DNA from: Pseudomonas sp. FP198 | Lineage (GTDB): Bacteria > Pseudomonadota > Gammaproteobacteria > Pseudomonadales > Pseudomonadaceae | Length of the DNA: 64,000 nt | Assembly: GCF_030687895.1 (NCBI RefSeq) | Contig: NZ_CP117452.1 | Span: forward strand, 496,001-560,000 | Direction: 5' to 3' | Shown here: positions 8,286 through 18,493 of the stretch, piece by piece | Position numbering within the stretch: position 1 is the stretch's first letter | How the letters are laid out: the number at the start of each line of letters is the position of its first letter | The notes under the pieces: model-generated | Database searches by the model: none | Told to the model about the DNA's origin: nothing | The model's input: the letters and a program-made list of their open reading frames with translations, nothing else | Translations under genes and position numbers: made by a program

Positions 8286-9326
8286 CTAGGCCGCCATCAC
8301 TTCCCGAATATCCGCCGCCAACTCCCGCACTCGCGCTTCTTCGGTATCCCACGAGCACATGAACCGTGCGCCGCCCTTGCCGATGAAGGTGTAGAAGCGC
8401 CAGCCCCGTGCGGTCAGTGCGGCGATGGCCGGTTCCGAGAGTTGCAGGAACACGCCGTTGGCCTGGACCGGGAACATCAACTCGACGCCGGGAATATCAC
8501 TGACCAGTTGCGCCAGCAACTGCGCGCAACGGTTGGCGTGGCGGGCATGCTTGAGCCAGGCGTCGTTCTGCAGCAAGCCGACCCAGGGCGCGGAGAGGAA
8601 GCGCATCTTCGAGGCCAGTTGCCCGGCCTGTTTGCAGCGATAATCGAAGTCTTCCGCCAGGTCGTGGTTGAAGAACAGGATCGCTTCGCCCACCGCCATG
8701 CCGTTTTTCGTGCCGCCGAAGCACAGCACGTCGACGCCGGCCTTCCAGGTCAGGTCGGCCGGGGTGCAGCCGAGGAAGGCGCAGGCGTTGGAGAAGCGCG
8801 CGCCGTCCATATGCAGGTTCAGCCCCAGTTCCTTGCAGGTAACGCTAATGGCGCGAATCTCTTCCGGTGTATAGACGCTGCCGACTTCCGTGGCCTGGGT
8901 CAGGGTCACCACGCGCGGCTTGGGGTAGTGGATATCCTGGCGCTTGAGGGCGATCTCGCGGATCGACTCGGGGGTCAGCTTGCCGTTTTCGGTGCGTGCG
9001 ACCAAGAGCTTGGAGCCGTTGGAGAAAAATTCCGGCGCGCCGCATTCGTCGGTTTCGACGTGGGCGGTTTCCGAGCAGATCACGCTGTGGTAACTCTGGC
9101 ACAACGACGACAGGGCCAGGGAATTGGCGGCCGTGCCGTTGAACGCGAAGAACACTTCGCAGTCGGTTTCGAACAAGGCACGGAAATCATCCGCGGCGCG
9201 GTGGGTCCATTCATCGTCGCCATAGGCGCGCTGGTGGCCCTGGTTGGCTTCTTCCATGGCCGCCCAGGCTTCGGGGCAAATACCGGAATAGTTGTCGCTG
9301 GCGAATTGTTGGCTCTTGTCGGTCAT
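8286..9326 (-). CDS. ltaE: Low-specificity L-threonine aldolase
   Basis: This 346-residue PLP enzyme of fold type I cleaves L-threonine or allo-threonine to glycine and acetaldehyde. The segments LNLHMDGARF and CFGGTKNGM, with the PLP lysine in GGTKNG, are diagnostic. The start has AAGGAGCAAGGCC just upstream on the minus strand, giving a strong ribosome site. In P. aeruginosa the orthologue (PA5413) sits in the same place between gbcB and glyA1. The gene joins a neighbourhood built around glycine production and use. The standard name in Pseudomonas varies (ltaA, ltaE). Confidence 0.9.
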   Translation of the reverse strand: MTDKSQQFASDNYSGICPEAWAAMEEANQGHQRAYGDDEWTHRAADDFRALFETDCEVFFAFNGTAANSLALSSLCQSYHSVICSETAHVETDECGAPEFFSNGSKLLVARTENGKLTPESIREIALKRQDIHYPKPRVVTLTQATEVGSVYTPEEIRAISVTCKELGLNLHMDGARFSNACAFLGCTPADLTWKAGVDVLCFGGTKNGMAVGEAILFFNHDLAEDFDYRCKQAGQLASKMRFLSAPWVGLLQNDAWLKHARHANRCAQLLAQLVSDIPGVELMFPVQANGVFLQLSEPAIAALTARGWRFYTFIGKGGARFMCSWDTEEARVRELAADIREVMAA

Positions 9327-9520
9327 GGCCTTGCTCCTTGAATAGAGAGTCCTGGGTAAGAGATCCCTGGTGGAATTCCCGGGTGAGGGGTTCCATGGTT
9401 CGGCGTGTTTGGGTCCACAGCGCCGTGGTCGATAGTGGTGCGCACTTTACCCAAGATTAGCGAGGGAGCACACGGGATGTTTCGGTCAGAAAATCACAGA
9501 ATCAGCGGGCCGCTGTACAC

Positions 9521-10225
9521 ATGAGTCAGCGCGACGCTGCGCTGGACTTGCTCAAGTGGCTGGCACTGTTGTCGATGGTCTTCGATCATCTGCGATATGT
9601 CGGTTTTTCCGCCGATTGGCTTTATGTGCCGGGACGCTTGGCATTTCCCTGGTTCTGTCTGGCGATGGCGGCCAACCTCGCACGCAACGGCGCCAGCTCC
9701 CTTCCATGGCGTTACCTGGGCTGGCTGTTGCTGTTCAGCGCCATCAGTGAAATCCCCTACCGCTTGTTCGTTCCCAACCCCACGACATTGAACGTGATGC
9801 CGACGCTGGTGCTGGGATTGTTGGTGGCGCGCTGTTGGCAAACCCCCACCTTGCAGGCTCGATGCCTGGCGGTGGCGGCGCTGCTGCTGGCAGCGCTGTG
9901 CTCGTCACAGTTGATGTTCGGGTTTTACGGCGTGCTGCTGCCGTTGGCGATGTTGCTGGTGCATCGCCGGCCTTGGTATTTCGCGTTGCTGCCGGGAACG
10001 GTCTGCGTGGCGGCCAATCAATGGCGGGTGTTGTATGGCGCGGCATGGCTGGGTGACACGGTGGCGGTCTGGGGGCTGGTGGCTTGCCTGATTGCGCCAT
10101 GGCTTGGGCTGATGCTGTTGCGCCACGCGGGCTCTTTCCGTCCACCGGCAATGCGGCGCTGGGCATACACGCTGTACCCCGCGCATTTTCTTTTGTTGCT
10201 CGCGGTTCGCAACTGGGTGGCTTGA
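9521..10225 (+). CDS. TraX-family integral membrane protein
   Basis: This 234-residue, very hydrophobic protein has about seven to eight membrane helices. It opens with DLLKWLALLSMVFDHLRYVG, the N-terminal pattern of the TraX/acyltransferase-3-like family (Lys and Asp-His in the first helix). TraX acetylates pilin in F plasmids, but chromosomal homologues in Pseudomonas are uncharacterised. The corresponding P. aeruginosa gene (PA5414) also lies directly before glyA1. No link to betaine catabolism can be read from the sequence. Confidence 0.75.
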   Translation: MSQRDAALDLLKWLALLSMVFDHLRYVGFSADWLYVPGRLAFPWFCLAMAANLARNGASSLPWRYLGWLLLFSAISEIPYRLFVPNPTTLNVMPTLVLGLLVARCWQTPTLQARCLAVAALLLAALCSSQLMFGFYGVLLPLAMLLVHRRPWYFALLPGTVCVAANQWRVLYGAAWLGDTVAVWGLVACLIAPWLGLMLLRHAGSFRPPAMRRWAYTLYPAHFLLLLAVRNWVA

Positions 10226-10526
10226 ACTGAACCTGTGGCGAGGGGATTTATCCCCGTTGGGCTGCGAAGCAGCCCCAAGGCAGCAAACTCGGTCAGCCTG
10301 ACACGCCGCGCCTGCAGGTTTCAGGGCCGCTTCGCGCCCCAGCGGGGATAAATCCCCTCGCCACACTAACCGCGTCCTATCCCATGTCGTAAACGCACCT
10401 TTGCGTGGCGTCCATAGGCATTTGACCTGCCTGCGCCGGCCATACCATCGCATCCAAAGGGCACGACCGAAACGGTCCGTGCCTCACCGAGACGAAAGGC
10501 GCACCGCCGCCGCTGGGAGAGACGCG
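10226..10526. promoter_or_regulatory. Regulatory gap before glyA-sox operon
   Basis: The 301-base gap holds a REPIN (10235-10364) and then about 160 bases that should carry the glyA-sox promoter. The string ATGTCGTAAACGCACC at 10384 is followed 21 bases on by GTGGCGTCCATAGG. This may be a diverged form of the repeat between gbcA and gbcB. No clear -35/-10 pair was identified. Confidence 0.35.
10235..10364. repeat. REPIN, type A'
   Basis: Inverted pair GTGGCGAGGGGATTTATCCC ... GGGATAAATCCCCTCGCCAC, nearly identical to the copy at 8137. It lies after the TraX-like gene. Confidence 0.9.
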
Positions 10527-11780
<1,254 letters not shown>

Positions 11781-11801
11781 GTCGGTTTTGGAGTAATGAC
11801 T

Positions 11802-13052
11802 ATGCAACGCTATTCGGGCTTCGGCCTCTTCAAACACTCACTCAGCCATCATGAAAACTGGCAGCGGATGTGGCGCACGCCGACCCCGAAAAAGGTCTAC
11901 GACGTGGTCATTGTCGGCGGCGGCGGGCATGGTCTGGCGACCGCCTACTACCTGGCCAAGGAGCACGGCATCACCAACGTGGCCGTGGTCGAGAAGGGCT
12001 GGCTGGGCGGCGGTAACACCGCGCGCAACACCACCATCGTGCGTTCCAACTACCTGTGGGACGAATCGGCCCACCTGTACGAACACGCGATGAAACTCTG
12101 GGAAGGCCTGTCCCAGGACCTGAACTACAACGTGATGTTCTCCCAGCGTGGCGTCTACAACCTGTGCCACACCTTGCAGGATATCCGTGATTCCGAGCGC
12201 CGCGTCAGCGCCAACCGCCTCAACGGCGTAGACGGCGAACTGCTCGATGCCAAGCAAGTGGCTGACGAGATCCCGTACCTGGATTGCTCGAAGAACACCC
12301 GTTATCCGGTGATGGGCGCCACCGTCCAGCGTCGCGGCGGCGTGGCCCGTCACGATGCCGTGGCCTGGGGCTTTGCCCGGGCGGCGGACGCCTTGGGCGT
12401 GGACCTGATCCAGCAGACCGAAGTGATCGGTTTCCGCAAGGAAAACGGCGTGTGCATCGGCGTGGAGACCAACAAGGGCTTCATCGGCGCCAAGCGCGTC
12501 GGCGTAGTGACCGCCGGTAACTCCGGGCACATGGCCAAGCTTGCCGGTTTCCGCCTGCCGGTCGAGTCCCATCCGCTGCAAGCGCTGGTGTCCGAGCCGA
12601 TCAAGCCGATTATCGACAGTGTGATCATGTCCAACGCCGTGCACGGCTACATCAGCCAGTCCGACAAGGGCGACCTGGTGATCGGCGCCGGTATCGACGG
12701 CTACAACGGCTACGGCCAGCGTGGCTCGTACCCGGTGATCGAGCACACCATCCAGGCCATCGTCGAGATGTTCCCGGTGCTCTCGCGGGTGCGCATGAAC
12801 CGCCAGTGGGGCGGCATCGTCGACACCACGCCGGACGCCTGCCCGATCATCTCCAAGACGCCAGTGCCGAACATGTTCTTCAACTGCGGTTGGGGCACCG
12901 GCGGCTTCAAGGCGACACCTGGCTCGGGCAACGTATTTGCCGCGAGCCTGGCCAAGGGTGAAATGCACCCATTGGCCGCACCTTTCTCCATCGACCGTTT
13001 CCACAACGGTGCGTTGATCGATGAACACGGCGCTGCTGCGGTTGCCCACTAA
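11802..13052 (+). CDS. soxB: Sarcosine oxidase, beta subunit
   Basis: This 416-residue FAD subunit of heterotetrameric sarcosine oxidase converts sarcosine to glycine. The N-terminal dinucleotide fold [18 protein letters not shown] and the end segment [14 protein letters not shown] are typical. Of two in-frame ATGs, 11802 is eight bases after GGAG, whereas 11796 is only two bases after it, so 11802 was chosen. It lies 21 bases after glyA and 14 bases before soxD, in one operon. In P. aeruginosa the regulator SouR responds to sarcosine for this operon. Confidence 0.96.
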   Translation: MQRYSGFGLFKHSLSHHENWQRMWRTPTPKKVYDVVIVGGGGHGLATAYYLAKEHGITNVAVVEKGWLGGGNTARNTTIVRSNYLWDESAHLYEHAMKLWEGLSQDLNYNVMFSQRGVYNLCHTLQDIRDSERRVSANRLNGVDGELLDAKQVADEIPYLDCSKNTRYPVMGATVQRRGGVARHDAVAWGFARAADALGVDLIQQTEVIGFRKENGVCIGVETNKGFIGAKRVGVVTAGNSGHMAKLAGFRLPVESHPLQALVSEPIKPIIDSVIMSNAVHGYISQSDKGDLVIGAGIDGYNGYGQRGSYPVIEHTIQAIVEMFPVLSRVRMNRQWGGIVDTTPDACPIISKTPVPNMFFNCGWGTGGFKATPGSGNVFAASLAKGEMHPLAAPFSIDRFHNGALIDEHGAAAVAH

Positions 13053-13066
13053 CAGGAGAAATCCCC

Positions 13067-13396
13067 ATGTTGCATATCTTCTGTCCTCACTGTGGCGAAC
13101 TGCGCTCCGAAGAGGAATTCCATGCATCCGGCCAGGCGCACATCCCGCGTCCGCTGGATCCGAACGCCTGCACCGACGAGGAGTGGGGCGACTACATGTT
13201 CTTTCGCGACAACCCTCGCGGCCTGCACCACGAGTTGTGGATTCATGCCGCCGGTTGCCGCCAGTACTTCAACGCGACCCGTGACACCCTGACCTACGAG
13301 ATTCTCGAAACCTACAAGATCGGTCAAAAGCCGCAATTCACCGACAAGGCTGACAGTCCGAAAGCGGCCGCGCAGGCTCTGGGAGAGAAGGTATGA
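13067..13396 (+). CDS. soxD: Sarcosine oxidase, delta subunit
   Basis: The 109-residue subunit starts MLHIFCPHCG and has the zinc-binding pattern of SoxD (CPHC near the N-terminus, with further His and Cys such as AAGC). It is preceded by CAGGAGAAA. Its last four bases overlap the start of soxA (ATGA), so the two are translationally coupled. Confidence 0.95.
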   Translation: MLHIFCPHCGELRSEEEFHASGQAHIPRPLDPNACTDEEWGDYMFFRDNPRGLHHELWIHAAGCRQYFNATRDTLTYEILETYKIGQKPQFTDKADSPKAAAQALGEKV

Positions 13397-16300
13397 GCCA
13401 GATCAATCGCCTGTCCAACGGCGGACGGATCGACCGCAACAAAGTGCTGACATTCACCTTCAACGGCCAGAGCTACAAAGGCTTCGAAGGCGATTCCCTG
13501 GCCGCCGCGCTGCTGGCCAACGGTGTCGACATCATTGGTCGCAGCTTCAAGTATTCCCGTCCGCGCGGCATCTTTGCCGCCGGTGCGGAAGAGCCGAACG
13601 CGGTGCTGCAGATCGGCGCCACCGAAGCCACGCAGATCCCGAACGTGCGCGCCACGCAACAGGCGCTGTATCAGGGACTGGTCGCCACCAGCACCAACGG
13701 CTGGCCGAACGTCAACAACGACATGATGGGGATTCTCGGCAAGGTCGGCGGCAAGCTGATGCCGCCGGGCTTCTACTACAAAACCTTCATGTACCCGCAA
13801 TCGTTCTGGATGACTTACGAGAAGTACATCCGCAAGGCCGCAGGGTTGGGTCGCTCGCCGACCGAGAACGATCCGGATACCTACGACTACATGAACCGTC
13901 ACTGCGACGTGCTGATCGTCGGCGCTGGCCCTGCTGGCCTGGCCGCAGCATTGGCCGCGGCCCGCAGCGGTGCGCGAGTGATCCTGGCCGATGAGCAGGA
14001 AGAGTTCGGCGGCAGCCTGCTCGACTCCCGCGAGAGCCTGGACGGCAAGCCGGCGACCGAGTGGGTCGCGGCGGCGGTGGCTGAACTGCGCTCGATGCCC
14101 GAGGTGGTGTTGCTGCCTCGCGCCACGGTGAACGGTTACCACGACCACAACTTCCTGACCATCCACGAGCGCCTCACCGATCACCTCGGCGACCGCGCAC
14201 CGATTGGCCAGGTCCGCCAGCGCATCAACCGGGTTCGCGCCAAGCGCGTGGTGCTGGCGACTGGTGCTTGCGAGCGCCCGCTGGTCTACGGCAACAACGA
14301 CGTGCCGGGCAACATGCTCGCGGGTGCGGTTTCTACCTACATCCGCCGCTACGGCGTGGCGCCGGGCAAGAAACTCGTGTTGAGTACCAACAACGACCAC
14401 GCCTATCGCGTCGCCCTGGACTGGTTCGACGCCGGCCTGCAAGTGGTGGCCGTCGCCGATGCCCGCAGCAACCCGCGTGGCGCGCTGGTGGAAGAAGCCC
14501 GCGCCAAGGGTATCCGCATCCTTACCGGCAGCGCCGTGATCGAAGCCCGTGGCAGCAAGCGCGTCAGCGGGGCACGTGTGGCCGCGATCGACGTTCGTGC
14601 CCACAAAGTCACCAGCCCTGGCGAATGGCTGGACTGCGACCTGGTGGCCAGTTCCGGCGGCTACAGCCCGGTGGTCCACCTGGCTTCGCACCTGGGCGGC
14701 AAGCCGATCTGGCGTGAAGACATCCTCGGTTTCGTGCCGGGCGAAGCACCGCAGAAACGCGTGTGCGTCGGCGGTGTGAATGGCGTCTACGGTCTCGGCG
14801 ATTCCTTGGCCGACGGTTTTGAAGGCGGCGTGCGCGCGGCCAGCGAAGCCGGCTTCAAGGCTGTGGAGGGCGTGTTGCCCAAGGCCCTGAGCCGTCATGA
14901 AGAACCGACCCTGGCGTTGTTCCAGGTGCCTCATGAAAAAACCACCGCACGGGCGCCGAAGCAATTCGTCGACCTGCAGAACGACGTCACCGCTGCCGCC
15001 ATCGAACTCGCCACCCGCGAAGGCTTCGAGTCGGTGGAGCACGTCAAGCGCTACACCGCACTGGGCTTCGGCACCGACCAGGGCAAGCTGGGCAACGTCA
15101 ACGGCCTGGCCATCGCGGCCCGCTCGCTGAACGTGAGCATCCCGCAGATGGGCACCACCATGTTCCGTCCGAACTACACGCCGGTGACCTTCGGCGCGGT
15201 GGCCGGCCGGCACTGCGGGCACATCTTCGAGCCGGTGCGCTTCACCGCGCTGCATGCCTGGCATGTGAAAAACGGCGCCGAGTTCGAAGACGTCGGCCAG
15301 TGGAAACGGCCTTGGTACTTCCCGAAGAACGGCGAAGACCTGCATGCCGCGGTCAAGCGCGAATGCAAGGCCGTGCGCGACAGCGTCGGCCTGCTGGACG
15401 CCTCGACCCTGGGCAAGATCGACATCCAGGGCCCGGATGCCCGTGAGTTCCTCAACCGCATCTACACCAACGCCTGGACCAAGCTCGACGTGGGCAAGGC
15501 CCGCTACGGCCTGATGTGCAAGGAAGACGGCATGGTCTTTGACGACGGCGTGACTGCCTGTCTGGCCGACAACCACTTCCTGATGACCACCACCACTGGC
15601 GGTGCGGCCCGTGTACTGCAATGGCTGGAGATCTACCAGCAGACCGAATGGCCGGACCTGAAGGTGTATTTCACCTCGGTTACCGACCACTGGGCGACCA
15701 TGACCCTGTCGGGGCCCAATAGCCGCAAGCTGCTGAGCGAAGTCACCGATATCGACCTGGACAAGGACGGCTTCCCGTTCATGACCTGGAAGGAGGGCCT
15801 GGTGGGCGGCGTGCCGGCGCGGGTGTTCCGCATCTCGTTCACCGGTGAGCTGTCGTACGAAATCAACGTGCAGGCCGACTACGCCATGGGCGTGCTTGAA
15901 CAGATCGTCGAGGCCGGCAAGAAGTACAACCTGACCCCGTATGGCACCGAGACCATGCATGTGTTGCGGGCCGAGAAGGGCTTCATCATCGTCGGCCAGG
16001 ACACCGACGGCTCGATGACCCCGGACGACCTGAACATGGGCTGGTGCGTTGGCCGGACCAAGCCGTTCTCGTGGATCGGCTGGCGTGGGATGAATCGCGA
16101 AGACTGCGTGCGTGAAGAACGCAAGCAACTGGTGGGCCTCAAGCCGATCGACCCGAATGTCTGGCTGCCGGAAGGCGCGCAGCTGGTGTTCAACCCCAAG
16201 CAGGCGATCCCGATGTCGATGGTCGGCCACGTGACCTCCAGCTATGCGCATAACTCCCTGGGTTATTCGTTTGCCATGGGCGTGGTCAAGGGCGGCTTGA

Positions 16301-16410
16301 AGCGCCTCGGCGAGCGAGTCTTCGCACCGCTGGCGGATGGCCGGGTGATCGAGGCAGAGATCGTTTCTTCGGTGTTCTTCGATCCGAAGGGGGATCGGCA
16401 GAACGTTTAA
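13393..16410 (+). CDS. soxA: Sarcosine oxidase, alpha subunit
   Basis: This 1005-residue subunit has three parts. The N-terminal ~100 residues form a ferredoxin-like domain that lacks the 2Fe-2S cysteines. A NAD/FAD Rossmann domain follows from about residue 170 (VLIVGAGPAGLAAALAAARS). The C-terminal ~400 residues are a GcvT-like folate-binding domain. It binds NAD+ and THF and passes the methyl carbon to 5,10-methylene-THF. The length is the usual one. It overlaps soxD by four bases and is separated from soxG by 164 bases holding a REPIN, unlike the tight spacing earlier in the operon. Confidence 0.96.
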   Translation: MSQINRLSNGGRIDRNKVLTFTFNGQSYKGFEGDSLAAALLANGVDIIGRSFKYSRPRGIFAAGAEEPNAVLQIGATEATQIPNVRATQQALYQGLVATSTNGWPNVNNDMMGILGKVGGKLMPPGFYYKTFMYPQSFWMTYEKYIRKAAGLGRSPTENDPDTYDYMNRHCDVLIVGAGPAGLAAALAAARSGARVILADEQEEFGGSLLDSRESLDGKPATEWVAAAVAELRSMPEVVLLPRATVNGYHDHNFLTIHERLTDHLGDRAPIGQVRQRINRVRAKRVVLATGACERPLVYGNNDVPGNMLAGAVSTYIRRYGVAPGKKLVLSTNNDHAYRVALDWFDAGLQVVAVADARSNPRGALVEEARAKGIRILTGSAVIEARGSKRVSGARVAAIDVRAHKVTSPGEWLDCDLVASSGGYSPVVHLASHLGGKPIWREDILGFVPGEAPQKRVCVGGVNGVYGLGDSLADGFEGGVRAASEAGFKAVEGVLPKALSRHEEPTLALFQVPHEKTTARAPKQFVDLQNDVTAAAIELATREGFESVEHVKRYTALGFGTDQGKLGNVNGLAIAARSLNVSIPQMGTTMFRPNYTPVTFGAVAGRHCGHIFEPVRFTALHAWHVKNGAEFEDVGQWKRPWYFPKNGEDLHAAVKRECKAVRDSVGLLDASTLGKIDIQGPDAREFLNRIYTNAWTKLDVGKARYGLMCKEDGMVFDDGVTACLADNHFLMTTTTGGAARVLQWLEIYQQTEWPDLKVYFTSVTDHWATMTLSGPNSRKLLSEVTDIDLDKDGFPFMTWKEGLVGGVPARVFRISFTGELSYEINVQADYAMGVLEQIVEAGKKYNLTPYGTETMHVLRAEKGFIIVGQDTDGSMTPDDLNMGWCVGRTKPFSWIGWRGMNREDCVREERKQLVGLKPIDPNVWLPEGAQLVFNPKQAIPMSMVGHVTSSYAHNSLGYSFAMGVVKGGLKRLGERVFAPLADGRVIEAEIVSSVFFDPKGDRQNV

Positions 16411-16426
16411 AGGCTTGAGGTCCTGG

Positions 16427-16539
16427 TGGGAGCAGTTGTTCTGCGTCGTCTGCTTCGCGAGCAGGCTCGCTCCCACAGGAGACCGCATAACCCTTGTGGG
16501 AGCGAGCCTGCTCGCGAAGGCGGCAGAACAGCTCCCACA
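16427..16539. repeat. Nested REPIN, type B, inside the sox operon
   Basis: The inner pair GCGAGCAGGCTCGCTCCCAC / TGTGGGAGCGAGCCTGCTCG is flanked by a second, outer inverted repeat. The outer arms are TGGGAGCAGTTGTTCTGC on the left and GGCAGAACAGCTCCCA on the right. Together they could fold into one long hairpin between soxA and soxG. Confidence 0.9.
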
Positions 16540-16574
16540 AGGGCCGAATCAAGAATTCAAGACAGGTGCTCCAT

Positions 16575-17207
16575 ATGACCGCAGTCAACGTGTACCAACA
16601 ACGCCCCACCACCGGGGCCAAGGCCGAGTCGTCGCTGCACCATGCCGACCTCGCCAGCCTGGTGGGCAAGGGCCGCAAGAACGCCGGCGTGACCGTGCGC
16701 GAGAAAAAACTCCTCGGCCACCTGACCATTCGTGGCGATGGCCACGACCCTGCGTTCGCCGCGGGTGTGCACAAAGCCCTGGGCCTGGAATTGCCGGGTG
16801 CGCTGGCCGTCATCGTCAAGGGTGAAACCAGCCTGCAATGGCTGGGCCCGGATGAGTGGCTGCTGGTGGTGCCGAGCGGCGAGGAATTCGCCGCCGAGAA
16901 GAACCTGCGCGAAGCGCTGGGCGACCTGCACATCCAGATCGTCAACGTCAGCGGCGGCCAGCAGATCCTCGAACTGTCCGGCCCGAACGTGCGCGACGTG
17001 CTGATGAAATCCACCAGCTACGATGTACACCCAAGCAACTTCCCGGTAGGCAAGGCCGTGGGCACGGTGTTCGCCAAGTCGCAACTGGTGATCCGCCACA
17101 CGGCTGAAGACACCTGGGAACTGGTGATCCGCCGCAGCTTTTCCGATTACTGGTGGCTGTGGTTGCAGGATGCCGCGGCGGAGTATGGGTTGAGTGTGCA
17201 GGCGTAA
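16575..17207 (+). CDS. soxG: Sarcosine oxidase, gamma subunit
   Basis: The 210-residue protein starts MTAVNVYQQRP at 16575 with AGGTG upstream. An in-frame start at 16494 falls inside the REPIN and was discarded. The segment SLQWLGPDEWLLV and later VLMKSTSYDVHPSNFPVGKA fit the SoxG family, a GcvT-like small subunit. It completes the four-subunit enzyme. The REPIN upstream and another downstream may set its level relative to SoxBDA (inference). Confidence 0.94.
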   Translation: MTAVNVYQQRPTTGAKAESSLHHADLASLVGKGRKNAGVTVREKKLLGHLTIRGDGHDPAFAAGVHKALGLELPGALAVIVKGETSLQWLGPDEWLLVVPSGEEFAAEKNLREALGDLHIQIVNVSGGQQILELSGPNVRDVLMKSTSYDVHPSNFPVGKAVGTVFAKSQLVIRHTAEDTWELVIRRSFSDYWWLWLQDAAAEYGLSVQA

Positions 17208-17233
17208 GGACTAAAGCCGACCACGGCCTTTTT

Positions 17234-17362
17234 GTGGCGAGGGGATTTATCCCCGCTGGGCTGCGCAGCAGCCCCAAAAGCTTGATGTGATCAACCTGAC
17301 ACTCTGAAGTTGCAGGTCTAGGGGCTGCTTCGCAGCCCAGCGGGGATGAATCCCCTCGCCAC
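17234..17362. repeat. REPIN, type A', between soxG and purU
   Basis: Inverted pair GTGGCGAGGGGATTTATCCC ... GGGGATGAATCCCCTCGCCAC-like arms, with an inner GCTGCGCAGCAGCC / GGCTGCTTCGCAGCC hairpin. Confidence 0.9.
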
Positions 17363-17414
17363 AGGGTTCTGTGCTTAGCGGGGGATTTGTCCATAACAAA
17401 CAGGAGTCACCGCA

Positions 17415-18272
17415 ATGAGCCGCGCCCCAGACACATGGATCCTGACTGCCGACTGCCCCAGCGTGCTCGGCACGGTGGATGCGGTGACCCGCTTTCTGTT
17501 CGAGCAGGGCTGCTACGTCACCGAGCATCACTCCTTCGACGACCGGCTTTCGGCGCGCTTCTTCATACGCGTGGAGTTTCGCCAACCTGACGGTTTCGAC
17601 GAGCAGAGCTTCCGCGCCGGCCTGGCCGAGCGCGCGCAAGCCTTCGGCATGGTCTTCGAACTGACCCCGCCGAACTACCGGCCGAAAGTGGTGATCATGG
17701 TCTCCAAGGCCGATCACTGCCTCAACGACTTGCTCTATCGCCAGCGCATCGGCCAGTTGTCGATGGACGTGGTGGCCGTGGTCTCCAATCACCCCGACCT
17801 CAAGCCGCTCGCCGACTGGCACCAGATTCCCTACTACCATTTCCCCCTGGACCCGAACGACAAGCCGGCCCAGGAGCGGCAGGTGTGGCACGTGATCGAG
17901 GAGACCGGCGCCGAACTGGTGATTCTTGCCCGCTACATGCAAGTGCTGTCGCCGGAACTGTGCCGCAAGCTCGACGGCAAGGCCATCAACATCCATCACT
18001 CATTGCTGCCGGGCTTCAAGGGCGCCAAACCGTATCACCAGGCCTACAACAAAGGCGTGAAACTGGTGGGCGCCACGGCGCATTACATCAACAACGACCT
18101 GGACGAAGGTCCGATCATCGCCCAGGGGGTGGAAGTGGTGGATCACAGCCACTATCCCGAAGACCTGATCGCCAAGGGACGCGATATTGAAGGGCTCACC
18201 TTGGCCCGCGCGGTGGGGTACCACATTGAGCGAAGGGTGTTTCTGAACGCCAATCGCACGGTCGTTCTTTAG
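17415..18272 (+). CDS. purU: Formyltetrahydrofolate deformylase
   Basis: This 285-residue enzyme hydrolyses 10-formyl-THF to formate and THF. The first ~85 residues are an ACT domain (WILTADCPSVLGTVDAVTRF). The rest is the formyltransferase fold with NIHHSLLPGFKGAKPYHQA and the later Asp in NNDLDEGPI. CAGGAGTCACCGC lies upstream. In this operon it frees THF loaded by sarcosine demethylation, matching P. aeruginosa purU2 (PA5420). Confidence 0.95.
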   Translation: MSRAPDTWILTADCPSVLGTVDAVTRFLFEQGCYVTEHHSFDDRLSARFFIRVEFRQPDGFDEQSFRAGLAERAQAFGMVFELTPPNYRPKVVIMVSKADHCLNDLLYRQRIGQLSMDVVAVVSNHPDLKPLADWHQIPYYHFPLDPNDKPAQERQVWHVIEETGAELVILARYMQVLSPELCRKLDGKAINIHHSLLPGFKGAKPYHQAYNKGVKLVGATAHYINNDLDEGPIIAQGVEVVDHSHYPEDLIAKGRDIEGLTLARAVGYHIERRVFLNANRTVVL

Positions 18273-18278
18273 CCCGTC

Positions 18279-18373
18279 ATCGCGAGCAAGCTCGCTCCCA
18301 CAGGATCTGTGCCGGTCTGCAGACCTTGGACACACCAGATATCCATTGTGGGAGCGAGCTTGCTCCGGGCGGC
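18279..18373. repeat. REPIN, type B, between purU and fdhA
   Basis: Inverted pair ATCGCGAGCAAGCTCGCTCC / TTGTGGGAGCGAGCTTGCTC. It is the third REPIN within this gene string. Confidence 0.88.
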
Positions 18374-18493
18374 GTTCCGACGAAGAGGCCCTTACAGACA
18401 ACAAAGAAACAAAGACACAAGCACTACCCGAGCAATCAACGCGCTGCCTGCCTGGGCAACGCAGTTCCACAAAAACAACAGCGAGGTGAAAGC

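Noticed and set aside
13324..16488. Open minus-strand frame of about 1054 codons opposite soxA
   Set aside because: It mirrors a clear sarcosine oxidase gene. The product is His/Gly/Val-rich without family motifs, as expected from the antisense frame of GC-rich coding DNA.
16494..16574. Earlier in-frame start for soxG
   Set aside because: It lies within a REPIN, and the extra residues are translated repeat.
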